64,000 nucleotides of DNA from Marthasterias glacialis (lineage: Eukaryota; Echinodermata; Asteroidea; Forcipulatida; Asteriidae). A program made the position numbers and the translations under genes. Below the pieces are notes generated by a model. The model was not told the DNA's origin. It ran no database searches and saw only the letters and a list, made by a program, of their open reading frames with translations. The DNA lies in contig OU452229.1 in the NCBI GenBank assembly GCA_911728455.2, positions 15,906,076 through 15,970,075 on the forward strand, read 5' to 3'. This document shows, one piece after another, positions 53,386-64,000 of the stretch (position 1 is its first letter; the number at the start of each line of letters is the position of its first letter).

Positions 53386-56300
53386 ATGAGCAAGTTATCA
53401 TTTCGGGCGCGGGCTCTTGATGCCTCGAAACCCATGCCCGTTTACGCGACAGAAGAGCTACCTGACTTGCCGGATTTTTCGGCAATCAACCGTGCTGTGC
53501 CTCAAATGCCGACGGGAATGGAGAAAGAGGAGGAATCGGTAAGATGGCTTCGCACAGAAATATTTGAATATATAATGAGGTCCTCTGGCGGCCATCTTTC
53601 TTCAGCGGATTATATTTGGCGCGCACTGAAGTGTGTCGTAAAAAAACGATCGCAAAATTAACCATTAATTATTCATTGTTAGGGAAAGTAAAATTTTAAA
53701 TTAAGTTGTATACTATATGTAGTTTTCTGTGTTCATGTAAATTTATTAAGGGTGGAAAATAGCCATGTAAATGTCGGTCACGTGACAAAGAATCCCGTCC
53801 GCCATTTTGTTTTCCTTGCATTTTTCTCTCCTCCAGTAATGAAATGAATCCTACATGAGGAGAATGTGATGTGAATGAGAATGTGTATCAGTGTTTTTAT
53901 TTTATTTTTTTCTGGGATGTTGGTTAGGTGCATGTTTGTTTAGATGCACTTGTGCCACAGCTTTGTTAAAGAATCCAGGCAGGCAAGGCTGTCAATATTT
54001 GCAATTGCTGTGGCTTATTCATGCTCGGGAAAGATTTGAATTTGATCAAGTTTGTGAAAATTTGAATCATGGTTGGGCCAACTTTAAAAAAAGGGCCAAG
54101 TCAAACATTTATGATTTAATAAGGTGCTGTAACTGACCATCAGGAGATGATCATCATTCAGCCATTGAGTTACTCATATTAGTAAACTATACATTACAAA
54201 ATTGGGATAGAAAAACAAACTAAATTTCACAACAGATACAAAATGTACATGATAAAATAATTGTGATAATCGTAACCCTCCATCCTCCCGACGGTCGAAG
54301 GTCTGGAGGGTACCCCTCCGGTTTCCGACCGTCAGGAGGATGGAGGGTTACGATTATCGCAACTAATGATAAAAATTGTATTAAAGTGAGTGACACATTT
54401 AGAAAGTTGTCTGTTGTTTTCATCTAGTTTGTTTACATAAAGTTAAGTTTAAGACCCATGTAGGACAGAATTATATATTTTAGGGTATATAATATAAACC
54501 TACCACACTGCTTCTAGATTGGTAGCTGCGTCTATGTACACTACAACCTTCCTACTGTCTGATCATTCAACATCATCCACAGTGGATTTAAATGATACAT
54601 GCACAATGCCAACCTGCAATGTGCAATTTGATTTGTTGTGAATGCATATCACATTCACAGTCAGTACACACATGTACATGATATAGCCACTAGATATTAA
54701 ATTTTTAGTTCAATGATTTTGAATGGTTGGAGTAGACAGGTACATGTTAAGCAAGTTGGCCATCTTTTATTGGCCAATATTAAGATGTCATTATGCAGAA
54801 TACCAATCTGTATTTTTTTCACCCGATTCCACTAACCACTCTATGGTTACATGTAGCTTTCGTCAGTTATACACTAACCTGAGCAGCTCGTTTATGGGCG
54901 GTAACACCACCGTAATTATGGCCGCTGCACACGACACAATAGTGCGTTGGCTGTGCATACGTGCCAATCAGCATGGAGGACTCACAGCGAGTGTGCGTCA
55001 ACGCGCACGTGCGGTGGCCTTAACTACGGTGGTTCAAACCACCATGGACAAGCTACTCGGATTAGTCTATAAGTAAGGCTGTTCAGCATTGCTTATAAAA
55101 GCTCATGATATTATCATTGCATCATGATAGAGCCAGCCACTTTCATAAGCGAGGCGGGTATAGAACATATAGTTATGTATAATGGTTTCATGATCGTTCG
55201 TGCTATGTTATTCGTATTTATATCGTTTGTAAACGAGATTACAAATGACACTGTTCTTACAGTTTCATGAGTACTTTTCAGTTGAGCATTTTTATTTTCT
55301 ATCTACAGGAACATCATTTACAGAGAGCAATATCTGCTCAACAGGTTTATGGTTCAGCCAATCCGTTGGTTATTCCTACGCCAGACTTTGAGAGATCGGT
55401 GGAATATTATGACACCATTTATGAGAATTCCTACAAGCAGCCCAAGCAATATGTCCATGTTCAGCGTAAGTTGGAACTATCTGACTATTTTAAATAATAT
55501 ATGAGTACAAAGTAACATTGCGGGAAGGTAGTGGTTAACCAGTTGCCGCCGGGATTCTTTTTTGTTTTTGTCTTTTTTCTTTGAGGGTACGGCTGGTACA
55601 AAGAAGCCCTGACTTGACAATGCCAAGAGAAGTAAATAAGAGTAAATGCACGACCTTTTTTTTGTTCTTGTGTGGGTGAATCGAAGTGTTGGATGGTGTT
55701 GCGTGGTCTGCGCATGCTCTGCAGTTGAATGTCCGGGTGACCTTTGCCCAGGTGGTCCGAAATTACAAAATGGCGTCGCAAGATGGCTTTCGTTACCAGG
55801 CAGGGGAAACATTGGCATGTAAACAGGTCATCTGGCGCCAACTGGTTAATCTGTAGTCTTCCGCATTAACCCAAACTCAACACCGGAACTGTTGGACTCT
55901 TATTATGGTGGTCATGCCTGATCCCATCTAAAGCATTTTTTATCATTTGACGTCAATCCAAGAGAATCAAACTAAACACGCAGTTGGATTTTGATGGGTT
56001 GGGGGTGGTTAAGGTTAATTGAGTTGAGGTTATTCACTCTTCAGAAGAGACATTCCGGAGAGGATCGTACTCAAGGAAACTGGACTCTATTGATTTTGAA
56101 TAATGATTGTATTTCTTGGCTTTTACACTGTAAATTACCTGTTGGTAACCAGTTAACATTGGATGACGTGTATACAGTGTACGTGCCAATATTTTCCCTG
56201 CCAGAAATCGGATGCCGTGTAAATACGCCATTATGGAAAATCGGAATACTAGATCGAAAATCGCCCGCAAATTTCATTGTGGAACATGTGCAGAGCATGC

Positions 56301-59300
56301 ACACACTGCAAGGCTTTGTTTCCTTTCCCCTGTACAAATGGGGACAGAGGTTACTAGAATTCATGCGTTAAATCTCCCTTTTTGCAGGGGAGTTATTGTG
56401 TAATCCCAGGTTCTTGATCTTTGTCCTTTTGTTTGGATTATTAGCCATGGAGAGGCTGCCACCTATGTTTGTCATTGTATTTCAGCTCAATGTGAGTTAC
56501 ATATAAGTCCGAGTGAACCAAGATTGGGGCCATGGGACCAATTATCGGCTGTGGCTCATGGCCGAGGTTTTACAAATCAGGCCGAATGAGTTAAATATTT
56601 TTTTGAAAGAGAAACAAATTTATTTTTGTACTTCAATGGGTACCCTTGTTGTCTTGGCTTTGTTTTGTCAGGGGTTCTTTGTGCCAACGGTCTTCTCAAA
56701 ACGGGTTATTCCGGCCATTCCGAGAAATTAATCCTGTCAGGTCCTAAGTGGTTAAAAACATGGGTTCAATTGCAAGAATCCAAAACTGGACTTCTGGAAT
56801 GTCTTTCAAAATATTGAAGTCATGAACAGCACCCTACCTATCCATGAAAAATGAAGCAGGTGGTTTAATGTTATCTGTGACGTTACTACATGTACTGTAC
56901 ATGCCAAATTTTGTCCATACATGTAAATCATTGTATGCAACAGTTGTTATGTGTAACAACATCCAGAAAGGATGATAACTTTGCTTTTTGTAAGGTGTTT
57001 CGGTGTGACTCGCGGATCGACATGCTCTGATTTCTGACTGTTCAATGTTGGCAGGTATGCAAACGTAATCTAATCTGAGATCAGCTGAAAAATGACCTAC
57101 TTGGGAAGATTTCCAGCCACTTCCAACTCCCATTTTTGGTCTTAACTCCTCATTCCTCCTAATGTCTTTTGTCCTGTGATAAGTGGCAATCCGAGGTGTA
57201 GTATAGATGTAATAATAGGTTGTAATGTTTATTTGTATCATTGTGAACAGCACTCAGCATGGAGCAGGACATCCCCGATTATGATATGGACGCAGAAGAT
57301 GAAGAGTGGATGAAGAAACACAGCAAGAACTTTGAAATCACAGAGCTACAATTTGAAGAAATGATGGACAGGCTTGAAAAAGGCAGCGGACAGCAGGTGA
57401 ATAAACAAACATTGAATAAATGGCCATGGAATGGCTCATTAGATGGGTCGTTGAAGGTAACAGTTTCAACGGAAAATGCTTGGGTTGCATCTCACCGGAA
57501 GCTTTGGAAAAAATTAAAGATAATTTTTTCAAGAGCTTATCCCATCAAGTAAGGTGTCAAATTTTTGTTATATCACTGCCAAGGCACAATGACGAATAAA
57601 AACAAAATTGAGATTATGAGTTCGTAAATTCCACAGAAATGAAAGTAGCCCATATGATTATCGGGAAGCACAATTTTTAGGCAATGCTTCATCAACTTCA
57701 AAAGTTTGAACAGTTTGTGGCTGTCTTCAGGCTGCTATTTATGGAGAAACCCATGGCATCCGAATGGTTTAAATAGTTCCAACCATGGCTTACAAGGTAG
57801 TACAGATAGTAGTGGTCATCAAAGTCCTTCAGTGGCATGAATATGGTAGATGATATAAGTTTGATGATTTTGGAAACCGACTCCTCTTGGATTCATTGGT
57901 TTGACTAGTTTTAGCCCATTTTTACTTCCAATGCCTCCTTATCGAGATCTCATCAACGTTACATGACCTGCTAGTGTTGTGTAAGACTTGAGGTTTGGAT
58001 TCCAGCCGGCTACTGTATGTAATTTGCATAGAAAATGTTCCTGTAACTTTATTCTCTTGGTCCTTGCGTTTTGGCATGGAACCTCCGATGAAGTCTGACA
58101 GAAACCTTATTGCATCTAGACCATACAACCTTTGACATCACATGTTTACATTTCCAAAGAGCTACAGAGCCTGGACATCCTACAGACATGACACATACAT
58201 AGCTCAATGACAACAAACATTAAATCTGATATTTTATGGAGATTTTACTGTGCAGTTCTTATCAACTTTAGATTATGAAGAAAGGGGGCGCATCTTAAAA
58301 CTTGTTCAGCTGTAACTTTTTTAACTCTTGAATTGATGCGGAAGTTATGACACCAAATGTAAAATTTCCCACATGACGTGCAGTTTCATGCCTGCCAGAA
58401 AGGCCCTGGAATATACAATGTCACTCATTGTTTGTTAACAGAGGTTACATGGTCTGTGATGCAATACCCAAACATGTGGACTCTATTAACATTGATGTAC
58501 TTGTTTCCATTTCAGGTGGTGACGTTAAAAGAAGCCAAGCTTCTCTTGAAGGAGGATGATGATCTTATCATAGCTGTCTATGACTACTGGTTAAACAAAC
58601 GTCTCAAGTCAATGACAGTAAGTACCCTGAGATGTACCCTTTCACCAGTTAAGAATGCTTTCCTTAAAGACCTGATATAGTATTGTTAATTATCGGAACA
58701 ATTATGATCTGAATCATCTGAATTACCATCATCTTTGGAGCCAATGTTATTGACAAATTTCAGGCCACTCATTGTTTTTGTTCATATTGCAAGCACGTTT
58801 TATCACAGTTTGGTTTTGCAATGTGTTTCTAAAAAAGTAGAGAATTTGAAAGAATGTACTCCTCTAAAAATCAAACTTAGTGGGACTCTGTGAACTGAAA
58901 CCACTCTCAGACTCATGGCTTTTGTTTTTCCGTGGGAAAAGCGTATGGAAGCCCAAACTCCTAGTGTTGACTATTAGCTAATTGGATACAACAAACATAT
59001 GGCTCCACTCAAAAGTCTTTGTTTTCACGCCTGGTTGAAGAGAAGCAGTTACAAATGTACTGCTCATATTTTGGAATATTTGCTCAAATGCAGCTGTTAT
59101 GGCCAGAAGTCAAGTCCACAATCTAAGAACTTGGCCATCAGAATAAAAAAGCTTAAATCACTCACTTTTTGCTTTTGAAACGTAGGCTGTTTTGTTTCAG
59201 ATTCGTCAGTCGCCTTGTTCGAGTGTAATATTCACAAATTTTTAATATAACAAAAAAAGTACAATTATTATTAAATCGTCTAAAAAGCCAACCAAAGCCT

Positions 59301-62300
59301 GTACCATGTAGGCCTCTGTACTCGGTGATAAACTTCTCCATGGTTTGTTTTGAGTGTCGTGGCCGAGCGGTCTAGATCACCGGACTCAAGTTCTGGTGTT
59401 GTCGGCACTACTTGTGTCCTTGAGCAAGATGTGTCCCATGTACTAGGATGGGTAGTGCATGTAAAAGAACCCAGAACACTTATCGTGGAAGAGTAGGGGA
59501 ATTACCCCGGTGTTTTTGGTTCACATAGAAAGCACCCTTGTCTACAGGTTTCCTCAGGCTTGAGAGCTACAGTGATTAAGTTCACTTATGAGGCATCCTT
59601 GGTTTCATTACCAGAAATCTATAATAATAATAATAGATTGTTAGATACGATTTCACTGACTGGGGTAATGCATTCAACATGTTTTTGTCCAATAGCTAGT
59701 GATCCACCTTTTACCGTTCAATTCCTGTTACTTTTCAGGGTTGTGGGTTGATTCCGAACGTCAGACAGGAGAAACGAGATGGGTCAACGAGTAACAATCC
59801 CTATGTGGCCTTCAGGAGGAGAACCGAGAAAATGCAGACGAGGAAGAACAGGAAGAACGATGAGGCATCATATGAGAAGATGTTGAAGCTCAGGAGAGAT
59901 CTCAACAGGGCAGTGTTAGTATCCGCACATCTTCTCAATCTCTCTTGCCTCTAAGTCTCAGATCATTGACTGATCTGTAAAGACGCGCCCCTTAATGCAT
60001 TGAAACATCACAACTGCAAACACGTGCCCACAAGTCCGACATGTTGAAATCCCATTACAAAAATGTAAACAAGTGACCAGAATTTGGATTGCTTCATCTC
60101 GTCTTTTGCATGTTGCATGGTGCACAGCAAGATGCATGAGTCTTAATCCCTACCCATGTGGGTGTTGTTGATAAACATGCTGCCTGATGTGATTTACATG
60201 AAAATTACAATACAGCCATTAGAAAATATTAAGAATTTCTTATACATTTTAGGACGATTTTGGAACCATGCGATAGAATGAGTGCATATGCCCTCTGTTG
60301 GTGAATTTATCGGCGTGTTCCCGGCAAAAGGACGTAAGGGAAAGTTCCCGGTAAAAGGACGCAAGCAATTTGTGTTTCAAGAATTATGAGCGGGAAAGTT
60401 TGGTAAATTTGTTGCCATGCAAACGTCATTCTAGAAAGGTTAAATTATTCATGGGGAATGGGGAAACATGTCTTCAGGGTAATTCTAGCAAAAGAAAATA
60501 ACAAAAATGACATTTTTCATGTCAGGAGCCATTTTGTTGCTTACGTCCTTTTGTTACTGGGACGAACAACTTTATGTTCCCGGCAAAAGGGCGTAAGGCC
60601 TTACGCCCTTTTGCCGGGCACACGACGATATCAGGGCATTATGCGATAGCATACAAAAACCAGCTGCGAAAGACTTGACCTATGACTAAACATCTCTGTG
60701 CATGTTCAGGAAAAAGTTCTCTCCCCCGAAATTGTAACATGCACCATTCGCTGATGCGCCAGCTAAAGCCGTAGACAGCATTGTTATCGCTGGCGCGCAC
60801 GTGAAAGCCGTCGACAGGATGGTCAGCGGAATACACAGTTCCTTGGAAATTTTAGCTTGTTTACGAAATACTTCACAACGTGTAGGCTTTATTTTACTTC
60901 AATGATAACATTAAGGATACCCTGGATGAACAAGAAGGGTATTTTTTTTTTTTTTTTAGCGGGGTCATTGCTCGGAGTCAAAATGCTATGATGAATGCAC
61001 AATGTTTTGATCACATTCGTGTAACTGATTTTTTATTATCATTTTTATTCCAAATTTTGTTTCTGAAATGGACGGTTAGAAGTTTAACCAACCGATTCAG
61101 AAACGGTTACAGGTTTACAAAAATAACTGTAAAAGCACAGGCTTAACCACCGTGCAAACCTTTAAATCTTGCCAAGTTTGTTCTCAGCATTGGGATGTTG
61201 CTTTTTCTCCTCATTGTCCAAGCTCTTGTACTGAGAGTAAATTTAGACTCAGTCTGGCTGGACTACTGTGTGCAGTACATCATCAATAGGGAAGACTGCT
61301 TTAATGTTATCCTGTGCCTTTTATTCGCTCTTGCAGCCTCACCCAGAGAATCAAACTGTGGTGTAGAATTGATTAGTAAGATCGCACCCAATTGTATCAG
61401 TACTTCCAACATTTCATGGGTGTTTGTTTTGTTTTAACAGAACGTTACTGGAGATGGTGAAGAGACGTGAAAAGAGTAAAAAGGAAGCCGTCCACTTAAC
61501 GCTAGAGATAGTTGAAAAGAGGTAAGATGCTGTTTGATGTAAAAGTATTTATCCAATCTGAGAGTTGAATTTTTTAAGTTTGTAAACACAGTAGGCCTAT
61601 AGTTCTTCATCTCCATCGGCTACCTCCAAAATTGATGTTTTAATCCTGATTGGAAAAGAGAAGTATTCGACCCTTTGAAGTGAAAGTTGTTAAATAGATT
61701 GTAGAAATTGTAAGTTAGGCCTATGGTTTTTCTTGTGAGAATAATTGATATTAGAGCATATTTGTGGGCCGCATCTGACCCACTTTCCTGTGTTTTGAAA
61801 TGTTTAGATTTCAATTGGATGATTTTAGTGGTGCCATTTTGGCAGACTGTGAAGAGCTCAGCAAACGGCAACCGTCATTCACGATACCTGCAATTCCCAA
61901 TGGAAACCAATATAGTTCCTGGTCCATCAAAACAGTAAGTGTCTTGTGTCCAGCTTGGTTCATACTTCATGTGAAAGCAAATTTTGAAAAGCAAGTTTTC
62001 ATGATGCAAACAATTGCTGTGATGTGAGGAGCTTTGCTTCACTTTTGCAATTTTTGTGAAATATTTGCTAGGTTTTATGTTGTCTTGATGTTCAACAAGC
62101 TGTTACAAACCTACAATTGTTGGTCAGACTTGTGACTCGTTCTTTATTTGCCTTAGTCTCCATTGGTGGGCCCTCCCTTCTAGGTTAAAACTACTAACAA
62201 TACAGCAATCACTGTGAAAGCAACCAATTGTCCTAAGTGTTACTTCCGTGAATCTCTTTATTTCATTAAATTTTCTCTGGTTACCCCCCCCCCCAGGAGG

Positions 62301-64000
62301 ACGGTCTTAAAAAGAAGAGAGAGTACAAGAAGAGGAAACACAAGGAAGAGAAGAAACTACGCCAGATGTCTGTCTCATCAATAGGAGAACTAGAACCAAC
62401 CCGCTTTCCTGATATTAGAAGCTCAGAAGAAGAGCTTTCCCCAGTAAGTTACCCGAGAAAGTGGTTTCTTTCCAGTTTCACCAACTTGTTTTGGCCTTGA
62501 ATTAGGCATTTTAGATATTGATAGCTCCGACCTTGGTTGAGTTTAGATACATTTTCAGTCACTGATTTGATACTTGATGCTAGTGATACGATTATAAAGC
62601 CATGTCATAAGCCGTGACTGAATAGACGGCTTCAGCAGTGACTTATGGCCGGATCAGCCTATTCTCTAACATTGTCGATGCAGCCAACAGTGATAGCTGT
62701 AGCCAAAGTCGCTTCAGTGAGACGCAGCCATATGTTGGTGACAAAAGTACCAGGGTTCGATTTTGTTTTTGCATACATAAGTTCTGAGGAAGATAATGAA
62801 TGCAACTTTTGTTTCCATAATTGTTGATTAAGCAGCAGGTGCAATCAACGTCCGATCCTGAGGAAGAGACCGACCCTGATGGTGTCTTTGCCTTCCGTCG
62901 CAAGAAAGGCTGTCACTATATAGCTGTAAGTACCTGTTTAACTCACAAGACATATATAGGGGCGTTATACAAACTTGCCATAGTGGCATTTTGTTTCCTC
63001 TTTTGTTACCAATCAATTTGAAAAGCAGTTGTGTGCTTACTGTAATTAGGGGAAGGACAGTGGTTTCTTGATTTCTAAGGGGCGGATTGTGCAAAAGTGG
63101 AATGTATTTTATGTTCATGAATCAATTAGCTAATTTATGACCCGCGTTTTCCCTGCATTCTTGTTTGCACAAAGAGAGGCATATTTTGGACAAAATGTGA
63201 TGTATTTTTCTTTTCTTGGTAATGTGATAATGTTATAATGGATGCTAGATTTGCATTAGGATGAAGAATATTATTTGTGTTTTACCCACGCACCCATGTG
63301 TTTTAAGAACTGTATACTCAGTACTTTCTAGAGTCATGTGAAAAAAAAAACAATCTACAGTCTTTATTACTCGGTGGGATTCGAACCCACAAGCTTTGCC
63401 ATTCTAGAGCCATTCCAGTTTGAATCCATTATTTTAGGTGATGTTAATCACTTTTTTTGAAGTAACCAGAGTAATGTGGGTTTGCTTTGAACCGGTAACT
63501 ATTTCTTATTATCCTAAGGTTTTTTTTTGTGCAGAACATGTAACTTTCCTGTTGATTGGCAACATAAAATTATTTTTAATTATGTCACTGTCTTACTGAC
63601 AAGATGTGGGAAGTAGTCTAAGCCTCTAGGTATTATATGGTAACAGTTACTCCACTAAAAAAACAGACAGCTCTCTCTCTCTGTCTCATCAGTCAGTCAA
63701 CTCTGTTTTTTAAATCGATACTGAAAGTTGGTTGAATTAGGAATGAATATAGTGTATCAAGGGCTTGGTTTAGAGGAGATTTGGGTATTTGTCCACTTTC
63801 ACTAAAAGTAATTGCTAAAGAGGTACTTCAAAATAGTCAGTTTCTTAAATCTATTCCCAATTTGTGTTTGTCGCACAGCCTCATCCGGAGCTGTCACGGG
63901 GCTGGCCATGGTCAGATGATCAACCCAGAGCAATTACAGACAACAGGTATCGTTACAGCTGCACATCCCTGAGGGAACCAAGGAGATGTATCGGCTTGGC
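53386..64000 (+). CDS. EPC1: Enhancer of polycomb (EPC1/EPC2 homologue), first ten coding exons, cut by the window edge
   Basis: Exons: 53386-53538, 55309-55465, 57251-57396, 58516-58617, 59739-59914, 61441-61521, 61808-61934, 62297-62443, 62836-62925 and 63879-64000 (incomplete). They join in frame to about 433 residues, roughly half of vertebrate EPC1. The start MSKLSFRARALDASKPMPVY and the string INRAVPQMPTGMEKEEES are near identical to vertebrate EPC. Further matches are EHHLQRAISAQQVYG, RLEKGSGQQ, EAKLLLKEDDDLI, PYVAFRRRTEKMQTRKNRKN, DPDGVFAFRRKKGC and RRCIGL, together the EPcA domain. EPC is a scaffold subunit of the NuA4/TIP60 histone H4/H2A acetyltransferase. It lies 8.4 kb from MBD5/6 on the same strand. 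The symbol is by homology; invertebrates usually have one EPC gene. Confidence 0.96.
54261..54362. repeat. ~100-bp palindrome in EPC intron 1
   Basis: Arms of ~37 bp (TTGTGATAATCGTAACCCTC and on; mirrored GAGGGTTACGATTATCGCAA) surround a ~28-bp centre that includes GGAGGGTACCCCTCC. There are only one or two mismatches. Being GC-rich inside AT-rich DNA it should form a strong hairpin. Confidence 0.88.
55534..55849 (+). mobile_element. Family B terminal-inverted-repeat element, 316 bp, EPC intron 2
   Basis: It starts GTTAACCAGTTGCCGCCGGG and ends TCTGGCGCCAACTGGTTAA, inverted to each other over about 15 bp. This is the most complete copy. It begins only about 70 bp after the end of EPC exon 2. 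Two overlapping open frames on the minus strand resemble nothing known. Confidence 0.8.
56145..56757 (-). mobile_element. Family B element, inverted and interrupted, EPC intron 2
   Basis: 56145-56345 (GGTAACCAGTTAACATTGGA; CAGAGCATGCACACACTGCA) matches the reverse complement of the right half of 55534-55849. 56617-56757 (GGTTCTTTGTGCCAACGG; TAAGTGGTTAAAAAC) matches the left half. About 270 bp of other sequence lies between the halves. Confidence 0.65.
59352..59535 (+). mobile_element. SINE-1 copy, partly deleted, EPC intron 4
   Basis: The head TGTCGTGGCCGAGCGGTCTA has a good A box, but the B-box region is deleted (GTGTTGTCGGCACTACTTGT). The body CTTGAGCAAGATGTG, GTGCATGTAAAAGAACCCAG and tail ATTACCCCGGTGTTTTTGG remain. 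Confidence 0.8.
60314..60625. mobile_element. Inverted-repeat element with a perfect 40-bp palindrome, EPC intron 5
   Basis: The ends CGTGTTCCCGGCAAAAGGAC and its mirror GCCCTTTTGCCGGGCACACG are inverted. The CCCGGYAAAAGGRCG motif occurs twice more inside (about 60345 and, with changes, inverted near 60540-60561). The right end plus an adjacent inverted copy make an exact 40-bp palindrome at 60579-60618 with no spacer. Confidence 0.85.
62588..62740. repeat. Family E palindromic element, EPC intron 8
   Basis: It shares ACATTGTCGATGCAGCCA and GATAGCTGTAGCC with the copy at 47158-47262, and has mirrored GGCTTCAGCAGTGACT-like arms on its left. It is more decayed than the other copies. Confidence 0.5.
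63361..63420 (-). repeat. tRNA-like repeat fragment (B box), EPC intron 9
   Basis: Read on the minus strand, CTTGTGGGTTCGAATCCCAC is a perfect RNA polymerase III B box with a T-arm, but no D-arm, anticodon arm or acceptor pairing can be assembled. It is a remnant of a tRNA or SINE, not a tRNA gene. Confidence 0.6.

Noticed and set aside
54723..55076. 117-codon frame in EPC intron 1
   Set aside because: It crosses a stretch with mirrored ACCACCGTAATT and AACTACGGTGGTT arms, so it looks like another small inverted-repeat element, and it has no recognisable domain.
55485..55841. Overlapping 113- and 118-codon minus-strand frames in EPC intron 2
   Set aside because: They lie within the non-autonomous family B element, and other copies of that element do not keep the frames.
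63361..63420. tRNA gene
   Set aside because: Only the B box and T-arm are present; no cloverleaf can be built.

Overview
The window is nuclear DNA of an intron-rich, AT-rich marine invertebrate animal. The gene set (nanos, AARSD1, one MBD5/6-type gene, one enhancer-of-polycomb gene), the many tRNA-derived SINEs and the short palindromic DNA elements best fit a non-vertebrate deuterostome, probably an echinoderm. That placement is an inference. All gene calls come from reading the sequence and from family motifs recalled from general knowledge; no database search was run.

Layout. Positions 1-3840 are repeats: a G-rich ~115-bp minisatellite, a partial inverted-terminal element, and a cluster of ~110-bp palindromic repeats. 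Positions 3843-13146 hold a cluster of nanos copies. Copy A (plus, 4303-4884) and copy B (minus, 10196-10777) are intact single-exon 193-residue genes. Copy C (minus, 12757-13146) keeps only the zinc finger and tail. A fourth piece (minus, ~7585-8022) has the 5' leader but no coding region. Both intact copies carry a histone-type 3'-end stem-loop plus a purine-rich downstream element 25 nt after the stop codon.

Positions 13200-21960 (minus) hold a complete AARSD1, a free-standing alanyl-tRNA editing protein, rebuilt as 12 coding exons and 410 residues. Positions ~22000-29900 are the head-to-head intergenic space towards the next gene. It contains several foldback and terminal-inverted-repeat elements and two clusters of GCGC-rich motifs that could be promoters.

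Positions 29917-44937 (plus) hold a complete MBD5/MBD6 homologue: 7 coding exons and about 2776 residues, with an MBD domain, one 7.4-kb exon containing a coding minisatellite, and a C-terminal PWWP domain. A probable long 3' UTR runs to about 50.35 kb. Positions 53386-64000 (plus) hold the first ten exons of an enhancer-of-polycomb (EPC1/2) gene, which continues past the right edge.

The genes do not form one pathway. AARSD1 is a translation-quality enzyme, nanos a germline and neural translational repressor, MBD5/6 a chromatin-associated protein linked to the PR-DUB complex, and EPC a NuA4/TIP60 acetyltransferase subunit. The most unusual feature is the nanos cluster with histone-like 3' ends.
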